This document shows positions 13,826 through 27,856 of a stretch of DNA of 64,000 bases, one piece after another. How positions within the stretch are numbered: position 1 is the first letter of the stretch; the number at the start of each line of letters is the position of its first letter. Source of the stretch: Lanius collurio (taxonomy: Eukaryota; Chordata; Aves; Passeriformes; Laniidae); NCBI GenBank assembly GCA_020086605.1, contig JACBWW010000008.1, positions 15,774,714 to 15,838,713 on the forward strand. The letters are read 5' to 3'. The notes under the pieces were generated by a model. That model was not told where the DNA came from and did no database searches. It saw only the letters and a list, made by a program, of their open reading frames with translations. Both the position numbers and the translations under genes were made by a program.

Positions 13826-13990
13826 GATAGATTTACAAATTTGTAGGCCAGAAGGGGGTTTGCAACCATCCTGACTTCTTCTGTTACTCATCCCTCCTGA
13901 ATTAATTTTTCAAGAGTAACATCTCTTCAAGCAGCATGCTGACCCTAGTGAAAACTTCTTTGCTTTACAGAATTAAACTGAGAAGTGACT
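13826..13990 (-). mobile_element. Possible ancient CR1 relic
   Basis: The stretch TTTGTAGGCCAGAAGGGGG followed by AACCATCCTGACTTCTTCTG resembles the reverse complement of an old amniote CR1 3' end (pattern GGCCAGAAGGGACC...TGACCTCCTG). It is strongly decayed, and neither the boundaries nor the family can be set by eye. Confidence 0.35.
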
Positions 13991-16459
13991 AGATCTCTCA
14001 CCTGCTTGAAACAAAGGGAAAAAATGTTACATTATCTCCTGTGTGTTCGTCCCAATATTCTTTTCTCTATTCCATTTCCAAATGTCAACTTCTTTCTTCT
14101 TGTAACACTTTAACACTTTATCCCAATCATTCACATCCATATGTCCTCACATCCTATATCTTCTGTGTTTCTCTTTCCAAAAATGACACAGGCAAATGAA
14201 TGACAATTTAAATGCTGCTGCTATGCACTTCTGGTAAGGGTGGCAAAAATTAATTAACCAAAGACTGACACGTTTCAAGGGTCAGAGGCAACACCTCACT
14301 ATTTGTCCCACATGACACACTGCAGGTTTCAGCTGCAAGGTCGTCTGCATTTTTTACACCCAATCTAAATACATAATTGCACAAGTTTTATTTTAATCAC
14401 TGAAATACAATATCTCTCAATGCTCAATGTATCAGTTCCTTTAAAGGAAGTAATACTGAGGTGTAGTTAGCTTTGGTCCAACCATCAAGTCAACCTTTCT
14501 AACTATATATAACTGTATATGTATGAATTAAAAGTACCCTATGCCATCTAGCTCAGAGGTCATTACTGGAACAACAGCACAAGAAAGTTGTAGTGTCAAG
14601 TAATGTGTCACTGACAGACACAGATGCACAAAGTCCATGACCTAACAAAGCACCTCAAGTATCAGAGCAGCTATAATTTCATAGGAGGACAATTTACAGA
14701 AAGGATTACAGGCAGAGAAAGCACAGATGTACATGCATGAAGAAACTATCAACTACAGAGAGAGTGCAAGTATCACAAGTTTTGCAATATGATGAAGATC
14801 ATTGGTACAGCTACTTGAGTAACACTGGAAGGCAGAGGAATGAAACAAAGAGAAGACTGCCTTCCAGTGGAAGATGAGATAAATCCCAAATAGGAAGTAT
14901 AAAAATATCTTTCAGTGAAAAGTGCATTCACTGTCAACTCTAAAAGTGGCGTTTTCCTAGGCTTGTGCTGCATTTTATAAAGGTGTATTGGAAGGATCTG
15001 AAAGGCAGAGGTTTGCATAAAAGAAGGACAACATCCACTGAATTTTCTCACAATTTATGAATCCCTTTAGTTATTGCCAAAAGTGCATCTTTGTGTTTAA
15101 AAATGTGTAAAGCCTGCTGGCTTTTTTCTGGAGGCTTTCATTATTTTCAGATTATTATTTCAGTTATATTCACTATCAGAACCATGGCAGATAAGACCAT
15201 AGTATGGAAGAATTTGTGTTTTAGTAGGAAAATCCACACTGTTTGAAACATTTTAATGTAACTATCCTTATATTTATATATACAAAATACAGCAAAATGC
15301 CTCACAGATTCCTTCACATCACTTGTAGCAGGAAGGCACAGTTCGTTTGTACATGCACCACAAAATAAAACATGCGTGCAGTGTATGAAAAAGAAACTAT
15401 TTTCTCCTCCCCCCCCATCAAGGAAGGCAAAATTATTTTAGGACAACAGTAATCAACCTCAAACTTTGCCAAAAATTTTCCTCCCCTATAAATGAAGCAT
15501 TTGACCTGATTAAATGTGAAGGATGTTTCAGAATTAATTTAGACATATACTGCTAAGTCCATGTTTATTTAAAGATGCAAAGAAACATAGTAAAAGATAG
15601 TTTTCAGGACAGTTACACAAATTTAGGAAGTTTTTATTCTCATTCAACTGCCATTTTTCTGCATTAATCATACAGCCTGACTTAGAAAATAATATTGATT
15701 GACAAAACCAAGAAAATTTAGAAATCGCTGTAATTACAGAAATCAGCCAATCAACCAGATAAAACCTAAGCATGCAAAACTATATATGAATATGTAACTA
15801 GACTTTTACAATGCAGATTTAATTTAAATTTAATTTTATGCATACACATATCCCATGTGTGGCTGCCACTCTCATACTACACATGGTGGTAGCATATGAT
15901 AAATCATATTAATTATGCACCACAAAAAAACTCATGTGTACTCTGCCCCTAAATCTATCTCTGTCAGGGCTATTTCCTATACCTTTCATACTCTACAGCA
16001 TCCAGTCACCATCACTGAGTTTTAAAAATAATTATTTTCTTCCTAAATGTGAAAATTCATATGCTTAAAATCAATAACACGCAATGAAATAATTGCCTTA
16101 TATTCTGATAACTTGCAATCCAAAATAACAGGAACTTTTTCCCAGCGCAGGTAAAAAGGGAGATTTTTATCTCATAAAAAAATTGTATTTTTGGCCCCTG
16201 ACAAACTGTTAAACTAACTTATTAAAAAATTAAAATATTTCCACTGCCATAATTTCAGAAGTCGAGATAAGTGGACAAACTCTAACTACAAATTCCTGGA
16301 AGTGTTTAACATTAATTCTTACGTAGCCTTTCTCTAGGTACATTAGAGAAGAGAGAACAATTAGAGCATACCAGAGCAGGTCCCCTTGGATGTTTTAGGT
16401 ATAATGGTTTTGAAACAAACTCCTGCAAGCACTGCTTTTGTGGTTTTGAATGCAGAGCA

Positions 16460-17118
16460 GCAGCACAGTAAAGGACCTGGAGTTCTTGGTCAATGGCAAT
16501 GTGAACATGAGCCAGCAGTGCCCTGGCAGCCAGGAGGACCACCCGTGTCCTGGGGGACATCAGGCACAGCATGGCCAGCCGGGCAAGGGAGGGGATTGTC
16601 CTGCTCTGCTCTGCACTGGGGCAGCCTCACCTCCAGTGCTGGGGCAGGTCTGGGTGCCACAGTGTAAGACAAAGTATTACAGAGAGTCCAAAGGAGGGCA
16701 ACAAAGATGGTGAAGGGTCTGTAGCGGAAGCCAGAGCAGCTGAGGTCACTTGGCCTGTTCAGCCTGGAGACAGAGGGGAGCGTATGCAATGTCCTCACAA
16801 GAGGAAGTAGTGGGGCAAGTATGGATCTCTTCAGTCTCATGACCAGGGACAGGACTTGAGGAAAAGGCATGAAGGTGTGTTATGGAGGTTTAGGTAGGAT
16901 ATTAGAAGAAAAGGTTCTTCACCCAAGGGTGGCTGGGCACTGGAAGAGGCTCCCCAGGGAAGTGGTCACAGCACCAAGCCTGGAAGACTTCAAGTATTTG
17001 GATAATGCTCTCAGGCACACAGTGTGAATCTTGGGGTGGCCTGCACAGGACCAGGAATTGGACTCAATGATCCTTTTGTGTCCCTTCCCAGCCAGGTTAT
17101 TCTGTGCTTCTGTAATAG
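16460..17118 (+). mobile_element. CR1 LINE fragment (end of ORF2 plus 3' UTR)
   Basis: Begins near the C-terminal end of the CR1 reverse-transcriptase ORF (nucleotides equivalent to ...GTCCTGGGG.CATCAGGCACAGC), continues through GAGGGCAACAAAGATGGTGAAGG, the TTCTTCACCCA and GGGAAGTGGTCACAGCACC blocks, and ends with the 3' terminal ATTCTGTGCTTCTGT octamer-type repeat. The reading frame is broken by frameshifts and stops, so this is a dead 5'-truncated copy. Inserted antisense to MAST4. Confidence 0.93.
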
Positions 17119-20100
17119 TTTAAAGAATAAACTGTCAAGGGAAGACAACAATACAATTCCACATAGGAGCTCAAGGTTATTTTTCTGAATGGTCATAAAA
17201 GAAATTGAGACACCTTTATGTTCCACACCAAAACAATCATATTCTACATATGATCAAGAAATAATACAGATCACGTTCCTGTTCTGTAGTATCCTGAAAA
17301 TGGTTTCAGTTCCTAAAGGAATTTGCCCCCAATATTTTAGACTGAATTTCAAACACCCTATGCAGACACAGCACATTTTTTCCTATTACATACTCATGCA
17401 CAAAAAAATCTCTAAAAACAACTACATCACCCAGAAGTTTTCAACTGTCCCATACACGTATATGCACAGCAAATGATCCATACTGTCACTCCACAATGTT
17501 GTGGGGAAAAGGGATTTCATTAGAATCTTAATGGATTCCAGATCATCATCACGTAATGTCACAGAAGCATGAAAGCAAAAGCTATGTATGGTGCTGGGAT
17601 AAGGAAGATGTGCATATATTCCTCCTATCAATTTGAAAAATCATTCTGGAAGTGAATCAAAATGAAGATTATCTTTAAAGAATTTTATATAGATCAATAT
17701 CTAGCCATCTTAAGTAAGTCAAAACCTTATAGTATCACTTTGTACTGTTACACTACTCGGGGTTTTCTTTAATGAAATGGTTTTAATGTGATCTGAGGAA
17801 AAAAGGGTTATGGAAACAACTCTATCCATTTGTCTCTTGTTCCGTCAGGTTCTGGAAGCTCTGTTATCTGTGAACTGTCACTGAAATTGGCTACAGCACT
17901 GGAAGTGAGACGTTTCATCAAAATTAGCAGCAAAAATTGACAGAGCAACACTTAACACCGTCTCTCAGATAAGGGATACTGAAATCCACCCAAAGCAGCA
18001 GATACCTTTTTAGTCTGTGCATCTAGACTAGCAGACAGAACTGTAGCTCTCCAATAGTTTTTGCAAGAATTTTCTCATACGACCACAGGAGAAACTGTTG
18101 TTTCGGTATTAGCAGGAAAGTATATTTAAGATATTCAGTCAGTGAGGGAATATAGGCCTGCTTTATCACAAACTACTTGAATGGAGTAATGAAAATCCAC
18201 CACTTAGTTTTCATGATTTATTTTCCAAGACTTAATTTACCCATAGAAGCCATGCAGAGATACCATATGAACTTGAACATTACTTTAAGAAGCAGGCAAA
18301 GTAATCTTCACACTTTAGTGTTTGGAGCTAAAGTTGCCTTGTCTAAAATTGAGATTTATAAAGCCAATTTATTAATAATTATTAACATACAAATTCTGAT
18401 AAACTAATGAATTTAACAGAATTCAAGTTACATACACAACATTATCATTAACTACTAACAAGGCACAGTAATTCATATACAATTTTAGACACTGTGAGCA
18501 ATACATCTTTTATTATTCAAAGTGAAAAGGCTACAGTATTTCATCTATACAGTCATTTATGCTCCTGTATATATTTGCCTAATGTCCCTTCTAAATGCTC
18601 TATGTGAAACCAACATCTCCCTTTCAGGGTGCAACATGATAACTACCACTCCTCAGAAGAAAACAGACATGTTCCACCAGCCAAATGTTTTCAAAGCACC
18701 TCTGAGTTCCCAGCTACAGCACTGAGAAGGCATTGCTAGCCTGTCGATAAAACCATGAGTTCCCACCAGTTTTTTCCTCTATCTTCCTTCCATATTACGA
18801 TCCTACCTACACACACAGAGAAAAGTCCATTTCTCCATTTACATCTCTTCTGTACTTCAGAAGTAAAGACTTTTGGGCAATAATCACTGCACGAATTGAT
18901 AGAGCACCATCAAATTTGTGTTCTACTTTAACACATTACAGAAATAAACATTCAGATAAGCCAGGCTGGCTTGCTGTGTGTCCGAGATGCACTCCAACTA
19001 CCAGGTCCAACAATCCATTAAGAGATAGTTTATTATTCTCACTGTGTGTTACTCAGAATACAGATCGAAAGAAGAGAAAACTCCAGATTCCTCAGTCAGC
19101 AAAACTCTAATTCTCTTTTTCTGGAGCTGATAAACCCACACAAGTGGCAAACCACAGGTGAGCAGACAGATGCAACAATTTATTAGGGAAGAAGGGTTGA
19201 TTGCTGCTGTTTCTTAATAAAAGAAAATATTACTAATTCTGTTAATTATATTTTAAAGTTCTTGAAAATTACCTACTTTTTCCCATGAAAGCACTTGTAC
19301 CTTGCCAACAGTCACAATTACACATGCAGGCACAGCCACATTCCACGAAGAGCACAAGGACACACTGGGTCTTCATGCCACCTGCCGGACAAAATCCTAT
19401 TTGCACCAACTTCTTTCTAGGTTCACCAGTAATTTGGAGGGTTAATTTATTACCTCAGGTAATAAATCAGTCATAAAAATACTAGAAGAAAAATAACTCT
19501 TGCAGAAGCAAACTAACTTTTCAAATAATTTTTAAATAAGTTAATCAACTTCTTTTAGTGACAGAATATATACAAGAAGACAATTCATAACAGATATACC
19601 AGCTTCATCCATTCTGCCTCTTCCATCAAATACTGTGTTTCTTACTCCATCAAAAGGCACAGCTGGATCATCGATTCAAACAATGCAGTCAGCCCTCCAA
19701 TTTTATAGGTTTTACATATTAGACAATAGCATAAAAGAAATTTCCTTCTGAAAAGACAGGCACATCATGAATACAGTGTGTATCTCTCATGGGTCTCCTT
19801 TTAACAAGAACTGAGATAACATAACAAAATGTTCTTCCTTTTTTCAAAAGTTGCTGAACTATTTGTCTCAATATGTCCCCAAAGAAAGCCTGACACCAAA
19901 CATACAGCAGCTATGCCATTTTTAATCTTAGAATTTGAAATGCCACACATCTATCTATATTTTCAGAGAACAAGTAAAACCCCTCTGAGTTAAAGCTTTT
20001 CTAATAATCAGCTCAGTGGAATATTTTAGACTCTGTATATGGAAGAGGAAACAAATTCTTAAAAAAAAAATTCTCATGGCAAAACAGTAATAGCAACTAC

Positions 20101-21301
20101 ATTCTGAATAATCCCTGTTAAACATTTAGAAGTTTGATTCTCAAGTGAAATCAGTAATAGGCAAGCTCCATTCCAATCACAATTACTAAACTTCGGCAAG
20201 GTTTAAGTTCTTGTTTTGAGATCACTCTGAACAATGATGCATCTACTCTCCTTTACTTGATGCCTCATTTTCCTTTTAGAAGCATTTAATCTCAACACTT
20301 GCAATAATGCAGTATCTTCTCAACAAGACAAAATATTAATGTACTTTCTCTTAAGGGCACATAATTCTTCTTCATGTGTTTTGGCTGTTTCCTCCACTGT
20401 AAGATTCAATACTTTCCACTACACATGGTCCAGCTGTTTCACAAAAACACCATCCTTCATTAGAGAGCAATAGTTAAGCCTTTCAACATTCAAATTAATT
20501 CAGAAGATAGTTTACCTCACTGAAGTCTTGGATCTCCATGGACAGAAGCTCCATTACAAATCAACAAAGTAAGGAAGTCTGGAATAAAAGGCAATGTTCT
20601 CCTAATGATCACTAGTTGCAATCCCGTATTTAGTAAGTAGAGGATGTAAAACAAGCATTCCAAAAACATTTATTCACAGTTCCAAGTTTCTGGAGAAACA
20701 GCATCATGCTAAGAAAGTTTGTTCAGGATATGCTTTTAGTGGAAAGTTTTTATGAGAATAATGAAATACACTGAGCTCCAACTCCAGATATAGGCTAGTT
20801 CTCTTACCTAACTTGAACTCAATATTTTTTCTCCCTCATTTACAGTAGGCAATCTCATAATTCAACTTTGTTTTTTACTATCTTCATCCTCGCTCAAATA
20901 GACAGCCTAACAGATAGAAAAAGAAATCTGTGATCAGCCAAGTGTAATTTCAATTACTATGAAATTATTCCATGCATTACAAAGCCAACAATCACTTCTG
21001 AATTTAACTGACCAAATACTGAGTATCTTCCACTGTACCACATAATTGCAGATATTCCACACTGATCAAGAGGTTAAATGCATTCATGAGAGAGTAGCAG
21101 TTAACCAATCTCCAGCTGATTATTACATCTTTTTACTCAAGTGACATGAGGTCAAATTGAGCACTTACGTAGTTTCTTAATCTCCACAACACCATGAAAG
21201 AAATCCTCAATAGATGCAATGACCTTGCTGTACTATTGCATTATTAAAAATCAGATAGAACTGGATATAGACATATGCACCATAATTGGGCATACTGTGA
21301 C

Positions 21302-21328
21302 AAAAAAAAAAAAAAATAACAACAACAA
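21302..21328 (+). repeat. A-run followed by (AAC)n
   Basis: Fifteen A followed by TAACAACAACAA; simple sequence. Confidence 0.9.
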
Positions 21329-22177
21329 TGCTTTCTAGTTTTACTGAGATAACAACAGAGTTGATGCTAAAAATCATCAGTCCATTGTGGCAGGGTACAG
21401 AAAAGGGAAACAAACACGATGACTGCAACACAACAGTGAAGCCAGAACAATTTAAATCACTGTATACCAGAACAAGAGAGAGATTGAAAGAATGCTAACA
21501 GGTAAGGTATGGCAAAAAATATCTAAATATCCACATTCCCACCTGCCTCCATAGGACAAAAGTGCATTTTACAGTAACACATCTGGTTTCACGTTAATGT
21601 ACAAGAAAGTCTAACTAAAAACCAGAGGTACAAATACCCAGCAGCATGTGTCAAAGCCAACTGTGGCAGTCAATCCACTTAAAATTTCAGGTCAGTAAAA
21701 AAGCAATTGCTTTTAAACTTAAATCTGTAAGAGATTAGAAGTAGCAACACACCATCCAGCACAAATGTACTCTGCTGTATGTTCAGAAAAATTCTTGCTA
21801 GATACCTTTACTTTGTGAAACTTAAAAAAAGAAATCAGTGGGGAGGAATGTTCATTCCCACCAGAGATCTGGAAAACTACAGTTCCCCTCCCTGCTCCAG
21901 TGCTTTCAAGTCAGCAGTGTCATTCAACCCAGTCTGAGCCTCTTTGTTTAGAGAGTTACAGCCATCATCAGAACCATGGGAGTACTTCAGCTTGAGGAAT
22001 GAGAGCTATAGTTTCCACACTGTCTGCTTCCATCCTCTGCTACATTACAGTCACTTTGCAAGTAGCACAGGTATGAGAACATGTTGGCTTACAGGAAGAA
22101 AAAGAAAAATGTTACGTCCTCATTTTAGAATTGTGCCCTATTTAATTGTCCTTTAACATAAGGATGTTACCCCACAG

Positions 22178-22219
<42 letters not shown>
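22178..22219 (+). repeat. Poly(A) tract, 42 uninterrupted A
   Basis: A pure run of A with no recognisable retroposon body immediately 5'. Such a run is hypermutable and hard to assemble, so its length is approximate. Confidence 0.98.
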
Positions 22220-22220
<1 letters not shown>

Positions 22221-25200
22221 CCTCATCAGCTTCCAAACAATCTCATCACTTTAGGCCAAACTTTACTAGGAAGCTCAAAGAATTTCAGTATTTGCATTTG
22301 TGTCAACTGAAACTGCCAAAGCAGTGATCAAGTCTTCTACAGCAATAGCAGCACTGGGAAGGAAGTTTTTACAATGCTAAAAATTAAGTTTCTTGACAAT
22401 ATAGAGTATCACTATTAAAATTCAGGTCAGTGGAACAGTATCTTGTCCTGTACAGCCTTTTTTTTAATTAATCAACCTATCCTAATTAGGCATGAGTATC
22501 AAAGAAATTGTAACTGCCTTATAAGAACACCAAGCAACACCCTAACCTACTACTGTTCACCTACAGCACACAGGGAGCACTCACTTTGAGATTATCCACA
22601 CCTCTCACTTCAGATCCTGAATGCAAACAGAAGTATAGACAATAGTTTTCCTACACTCATCCTGTTTTTCCCCATGCCTACTTTATCTCAGTTTATTATA
22701 AAGCAAGAGCTGGGATTGAAATTAGTTTAAACTTTCATTACATACTTCTGAGACTGGAAATCAGACCAATCAAATTACATTTGTACATGAGCACATACTC
22801 CTCAAGCAAAGGAGAATCTCCTTGCAACTTATAATTTTCTACTTTCTCATTAAATGTTAAAAACTATAAATGAATCAGTGTTTCAATTAATATATTAACT
22901 GATAGACAATGAATTCACAGTAGTCTGCTTTTTGTGACCAGGGCAAACAGCAGACTGCATTATGGTTAAATTTTCTAGATTCTTCCAAATGTCAGTCATT
23001 TTTCCAGTTTCTTCCTGCTCTTCATGTCCTTTCTAACCTCTTTATCCTCCTTCCATTTCCACACCTATAAAACTTTTAAGGAGTTGAAGAAGCTTTTGAT
23101 CTGAGGCCAAAGAAGCCCATAACTATATTCCTGACTTTTATCCCTTGTTAATCACAGATTATAATTTTATGCAGTTATCCTCTAAGTAAAATCTAACAAC
23201 AAGCTGAGAAAGTTTTATTCCCAGAAAGGCATCTAAACTTCAAACACTTTAAATTATTACACATTGATCTCTTCTGGTCATACAGTTTACTGCCAAACAC
23301 CACTACTCCTTTGTTTCTCATGTGGACAATTCTACCTGGGTAAAAAGTTCACAGCCTCACTTTTTTAACACTTTCCACTTTTCCCACTTTTTGAATGATA
23401 CTGGCAATACAATTCTAGCTGAGATTTTAAGATAACCATCAATAACACCACACACACACAATTCACACATCATAGCAGACAAGAATAAGCTCTCATTCAG
23501 AGCCACTCCTAACACACTGTCAGAATCTTCAGCTCCAGAGGTGAAGCGCTGTATTTAACCTAGCTCACTGATCTTAACCATGTGGGTCCTACAAACCAAA
23601 CCAATATCGAGAAGAACAAACATATACTCAGCCGGCAGAAATTTTAACAGCCTAAAGGAAGCTATTTTAACAGCCCTAGATTCTTGATTATCTAGATGTA
23701 GAAACTGGTCCTAGTGAGCCTTTTCACTGTTGAGGGTAAGCCTGTCATGAAGGAAGAAGACTATTATATGTGACACTGGAAAAACATAAGCATTGTGCAA
23801 AACAGGGATGTATTGCCTAGCTCCCATATGCATTTGTTCTCTACTCATTCTGTACCATTAACAGGATACAGAAGAGGGTTATATCTACATACAGCTCTAA
23901 TAAACTCAGTATCTCCTTTCCATTCTCTCTCCTGCTCAGTGCATCCTGACAGCTGGAAGCTAACAGAGGCTGATGGGAAGTGACCTACTTCATCACAAAG
24001 GGGGTATTTTTGAAAAACACACTGCATATGCTCAGAGGGCTTTTTAACACAGGTTGGTCTTCTCTGAGAGATGATTATTTTACCTACCTTTCCCATTATT
24101 CTTTAACTAATGATAATTTGCAGCACAAACTGTGTTCTCAATTCTGAGAAATCACAAGCTCTCTCTGGGAGAAACGTTATTACCAGCCATCATCACATCT
24201 GTATTTTTCCATATCCAAGAACAAGCAAGAAAAGTATAAGAATAAAGCCACTAATCTTAATCAGATGACTTAGGAAAGGAGTCAATATCTAGAATTCTGT
24301 CAAGCAACTGAATCTCCAGTTTTGTTTTAAACTCAAGTATGCCATGACTATTTTGAAAACAATGATAGAGACAAAGAGAAGTATATTTATATTTATGAAA
24401 GAGAGAACCCAGTCACCAACTTCTTGCATCAACTTGTCAAAGTATTACAGTTTCACAGCTCTGGACCAGGTCTACTCCAGCCTTTTGCTGTGTCCAAATA
24501 CAGACCATATAGGCTTGTCTATGAAGATGGATGTTCACCTCCCTCTTCCTGCTACTAAATTAGATGTATCTATTATTAGATCTAATTCTACTGGATTAGA
24601 ACTGCAATTAAGTATTTGTTAAAAGGCAAATACAGACTAAGAAATATGAATGCAAATACATATTCATGGCTAAGGAATTAATGAAATAAAATACACAAGG
24701 GAGAATAACTCTCTAGTCTTAAAAGCTAGAAGCAACTGAAGCACAGAAAACCTGCTATCATTACTTGACAATTTTAGCATTTCATAGGAATAAAAACCTC
24801 ACATTTAAAAAAGATTTTCAGTAATTACTCTTAGATGTTAAGCTCATTTTAAGTTAAACAAGAATATGGTTTTCAACTTTCTACAGTGGTTTAGCATTCA
24901 AGCAATGTCCTCAATTCAGATTCAGTGTTTCTGAAGTCTAGCTAACTATTTCGGGGAGATACCAGATACCAAGCCAAGATTAGCAACTTTGGCAATTTCT
25001 ATTATATGGTTTCTGTGCTTCTCATAAGTGCCATCCTTGTACTTGCTCTGCATTAAGTTTCAGAGTATTAATTAGCTGCTCACATTTAAACATTGAAAAC
25101 CTGAATCCCTGGACATAAAGAACTAAAACTTAAAGCAACCTAAATTTCAGATGCAGGCTCCTCTTGCTTTCAAGGAAGTTTACTTAAAAATAAATTCAGC

Positions 25201-25522
25201 TACACCTGATATTCATTAGATAAAACTGAACACAGAAAATTAATGATTGGAACAATTCCCTACAATTTCAAAATAAAACATTTAAATAAAGGTCTTTTTT
25301 AAATTATGTGGGTTGGCTAAGCACAACTGATACTGTCATTTGCTTATCTAGCCAATTAGTGCTTCTAAAGAATGTATTTTATTTGTTCGCAATCATTTAT
25401 TATCTATGCTGTAATTTTGCAGCTTCTCAGACAACAAATGGCTGTCTTACATCTGGGGAATAAAACACACAAAAGGGTGTTGGTGTGATGTTTGAATACA
25501 TGCAATTACTGGTAGTTAAGTT

Positions 25523-25539
25523 CTAATTAGCATAATTAG
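25523..25539. promoter_or_regulatory. Paired TAATTA homeodomain-type sites
   Basis: CTAATTAGCATAATTAG holds two TAATTA cores 9 bp apart, within a ~250-bp segment (25.3-25.57 kb) of even composition with no repeat match. It could be an intronic enhancer; motif evidence only. Confidence 0.3.
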
Positions 25540-27509
25540 TTTTGAAACAGTTCTTATAATAACTGTCAACATTATGTCAATTTAGCTGAAGTTAATGGCA
25601 TATTTAACAAAGACACTCTTACTCATTTTCAGTATTATACTATTTAAAAGAAAGGAAGAGGCAAAGCTCTTTCTGAAGAAGTAGAACTGCATTTCACAGA
25701 CACTGAACATTTCTCATGCTTTTTCCTTTCAGCACTCCAACTTATAAATCGGTACTTCATATAATTAGCCCCCTCCAGGTTTTTTAAGACCATTCTTAAA
25801 AATTAGCACTGATAAAGTGGCAATATAAAGCAACCAAAGTACAGATGTTTATAAATTCAGTCTTCTATAGTTTTGGGGAAGGCAGTTTGCAGGGGGATAA
25901 GTGGTTTGGAGGGGGAAGAAAGCAAGAGGTAAATCCTGTAAAAAATAAAGTAGTACACTAAAAAGTAGCAAATGTTTCCAGTCATACCTAGACAAAAACA
26001 TCCCTTCCCTGCTTAATAGGAAAGGGCATAAGCCATTCACAAAGGCCAGTTTTACTTCTTTTCTAGTTAAGATGTTATTAGAAGCTATTTCCAAGTACTA
26101 AAAGATGATGCATTATTAAACTAAGTAAAAATTTAGTCATTTTACTGACATCTTTCATATCTCCAAGAAGAAACAACATGCCTCTCATAGATTTACTTCA
26201 TGCTGTATACTCATCTCATGCAACAGAAGGAATAGCCAACCTAAGCTCAATACTTGGCATAAAGCTGAAATCACACATCCAGTCTTGATTGAATTTAAAA
26301 GCCAAGTGTATTACAGTCTACATGTTTCATTTGAGGATCTTGATTATAGAGTATTTTTATTATGTGAATATTTCATAGAGCAAGTTACCATAAAACAGTC
26401 ATGAAATATGCTATCTCAGGAAGCTCTCTGGACTGTGAGAAATCTTTCTCACAGCACAGAGGGTTTTTTTATTTATGTAAACAGATAAACAAAATTAAAG
26501 ACTTTCCGCTCCTTAAAGTAAGAGATTACTTATTTTTCATTAGGAAAAAAACCACCAGACAGCCAAACAAGCAATAAATCAACAAATCCGGTAACAGGAG
26601 TTTGACATTAAACCATGACAAAGACAAATCTGAATAAATTTTAGCCAATTAATTTGGGCAAATTCTTTTCCTTTCATCTATACATTATGTATCATAAAGA
26701 CAATTGATTTTTAGGTTTCCATTGTTTTTCTGTATGTAGCTAATTAGAAAATGTTAAATCAAGAATTTTATTCAATCTGTGTCACACAAATTTTTTCTGT
26801 CTATAAAAAAGTAAGTAATTGCTCAGTTTCAGACTTGTTACCATAATTTTAAGCATATCAGGTCATTACAATGAGAAACTTTAAAAACTGACTGTATTTC
26901 AATTTATTCTGAAGTATTTTCCAAAAATTCTGCTCACAATAATGAATGGAAAAGTCAAAAGAGTAAGTTTACAAATGGTATTTGAAAATATTTGTGGAGG
27001 GGCAAGGGACTGGTAGAGAACAGAAGAATGACTCCTAAACTTCGGACACTGAATGAAGCAGCAACTCCAAGTTAATTCCTAATCCATCCTACCCTGAAAA
27101 GATGCCTGAAGTCAAGTGAGATAACTGTCAGCCTACAGTGCAAGGAATCAGATAAACTAACTCTACCACAGTTTCCCTACACTCCTGCAAAACCCAGCAC
27201 TGAAAACACACACAGAGTTACCTTCCAGGAGCACATCTCACTGACTGTGGAGAGGAAGAGACTGACCAGACCAACATGACCCATAAAAACATTGTAAAGC
27301 AGAACCACTCCTCAACTCAGCTTTCCCTTTCTATTCAGTGTTGAAGACATTCTGCATCATTTTCTTCATGTTTTTAAGTCTGCATTAATTCTCTGTGCAG
27401 ACTCCCATTGTCTGTTTCATCACCACAGAATCTTGTCTGTCATGGACGATTTGAAATGCTTGTGACAGAAACTGAAGAGTAACACGACTATCACGTAGCT
27501 GCCTCTGAA

Positions 27510-27856
27510 CTGAAGTGAGGAGACCTCACTGCAGTCTACAACCTCCTCATGAGGTGAAAAGGAGGGGCAGGCACTGATCTCTCCTCTGTGGTGACCAGCA
27601 ACAGGACCCAAGGGAAATAGTTAACAGGGGAGGTTTAGGTTGGGTATCAGGAAAAGGTTCTTCACCCAGAGGGTGTTTGGACAGACTCCTCAGGGAAGTG
27701 GTCACAGCACCAGCCTGACAGAGCTCAAGAAGTATTTGGACAATGCTGTCAGGCATGCGGTGTGATTTATGGGGTTGTCCTCTGCAGGGCCAAGATTTGG
27801 ACTTTATGATCCTTCTAGGTCCCGTCCAACTCAGATTATTCTGTGATTCTGTGAAT
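27510..27856 (+). mobile_element. CR1 LINE 3' fragment
   Basis: 5'-truncated copy starting at the GAGGAGACCTCACTGCAGTCTACAA equivalent and passing through GGTTCTTCACCCAGAGGG, GGGAAGTGGTCACAGCACC and GATCCTTCTAGGTCCC, ending ATTCTGTGATTCTGTG. Internal indels mark it as old. Antisense to MAST4. Confidence 0.93.

Noticed and set aside
16312..16870. Overlapping frames on both strands at 16.3-16.9 kb
   Set aside because: Mostly inside the CR1 fragment; they are remnants or antisense shadows of its reverse-transcriptase ORF end.
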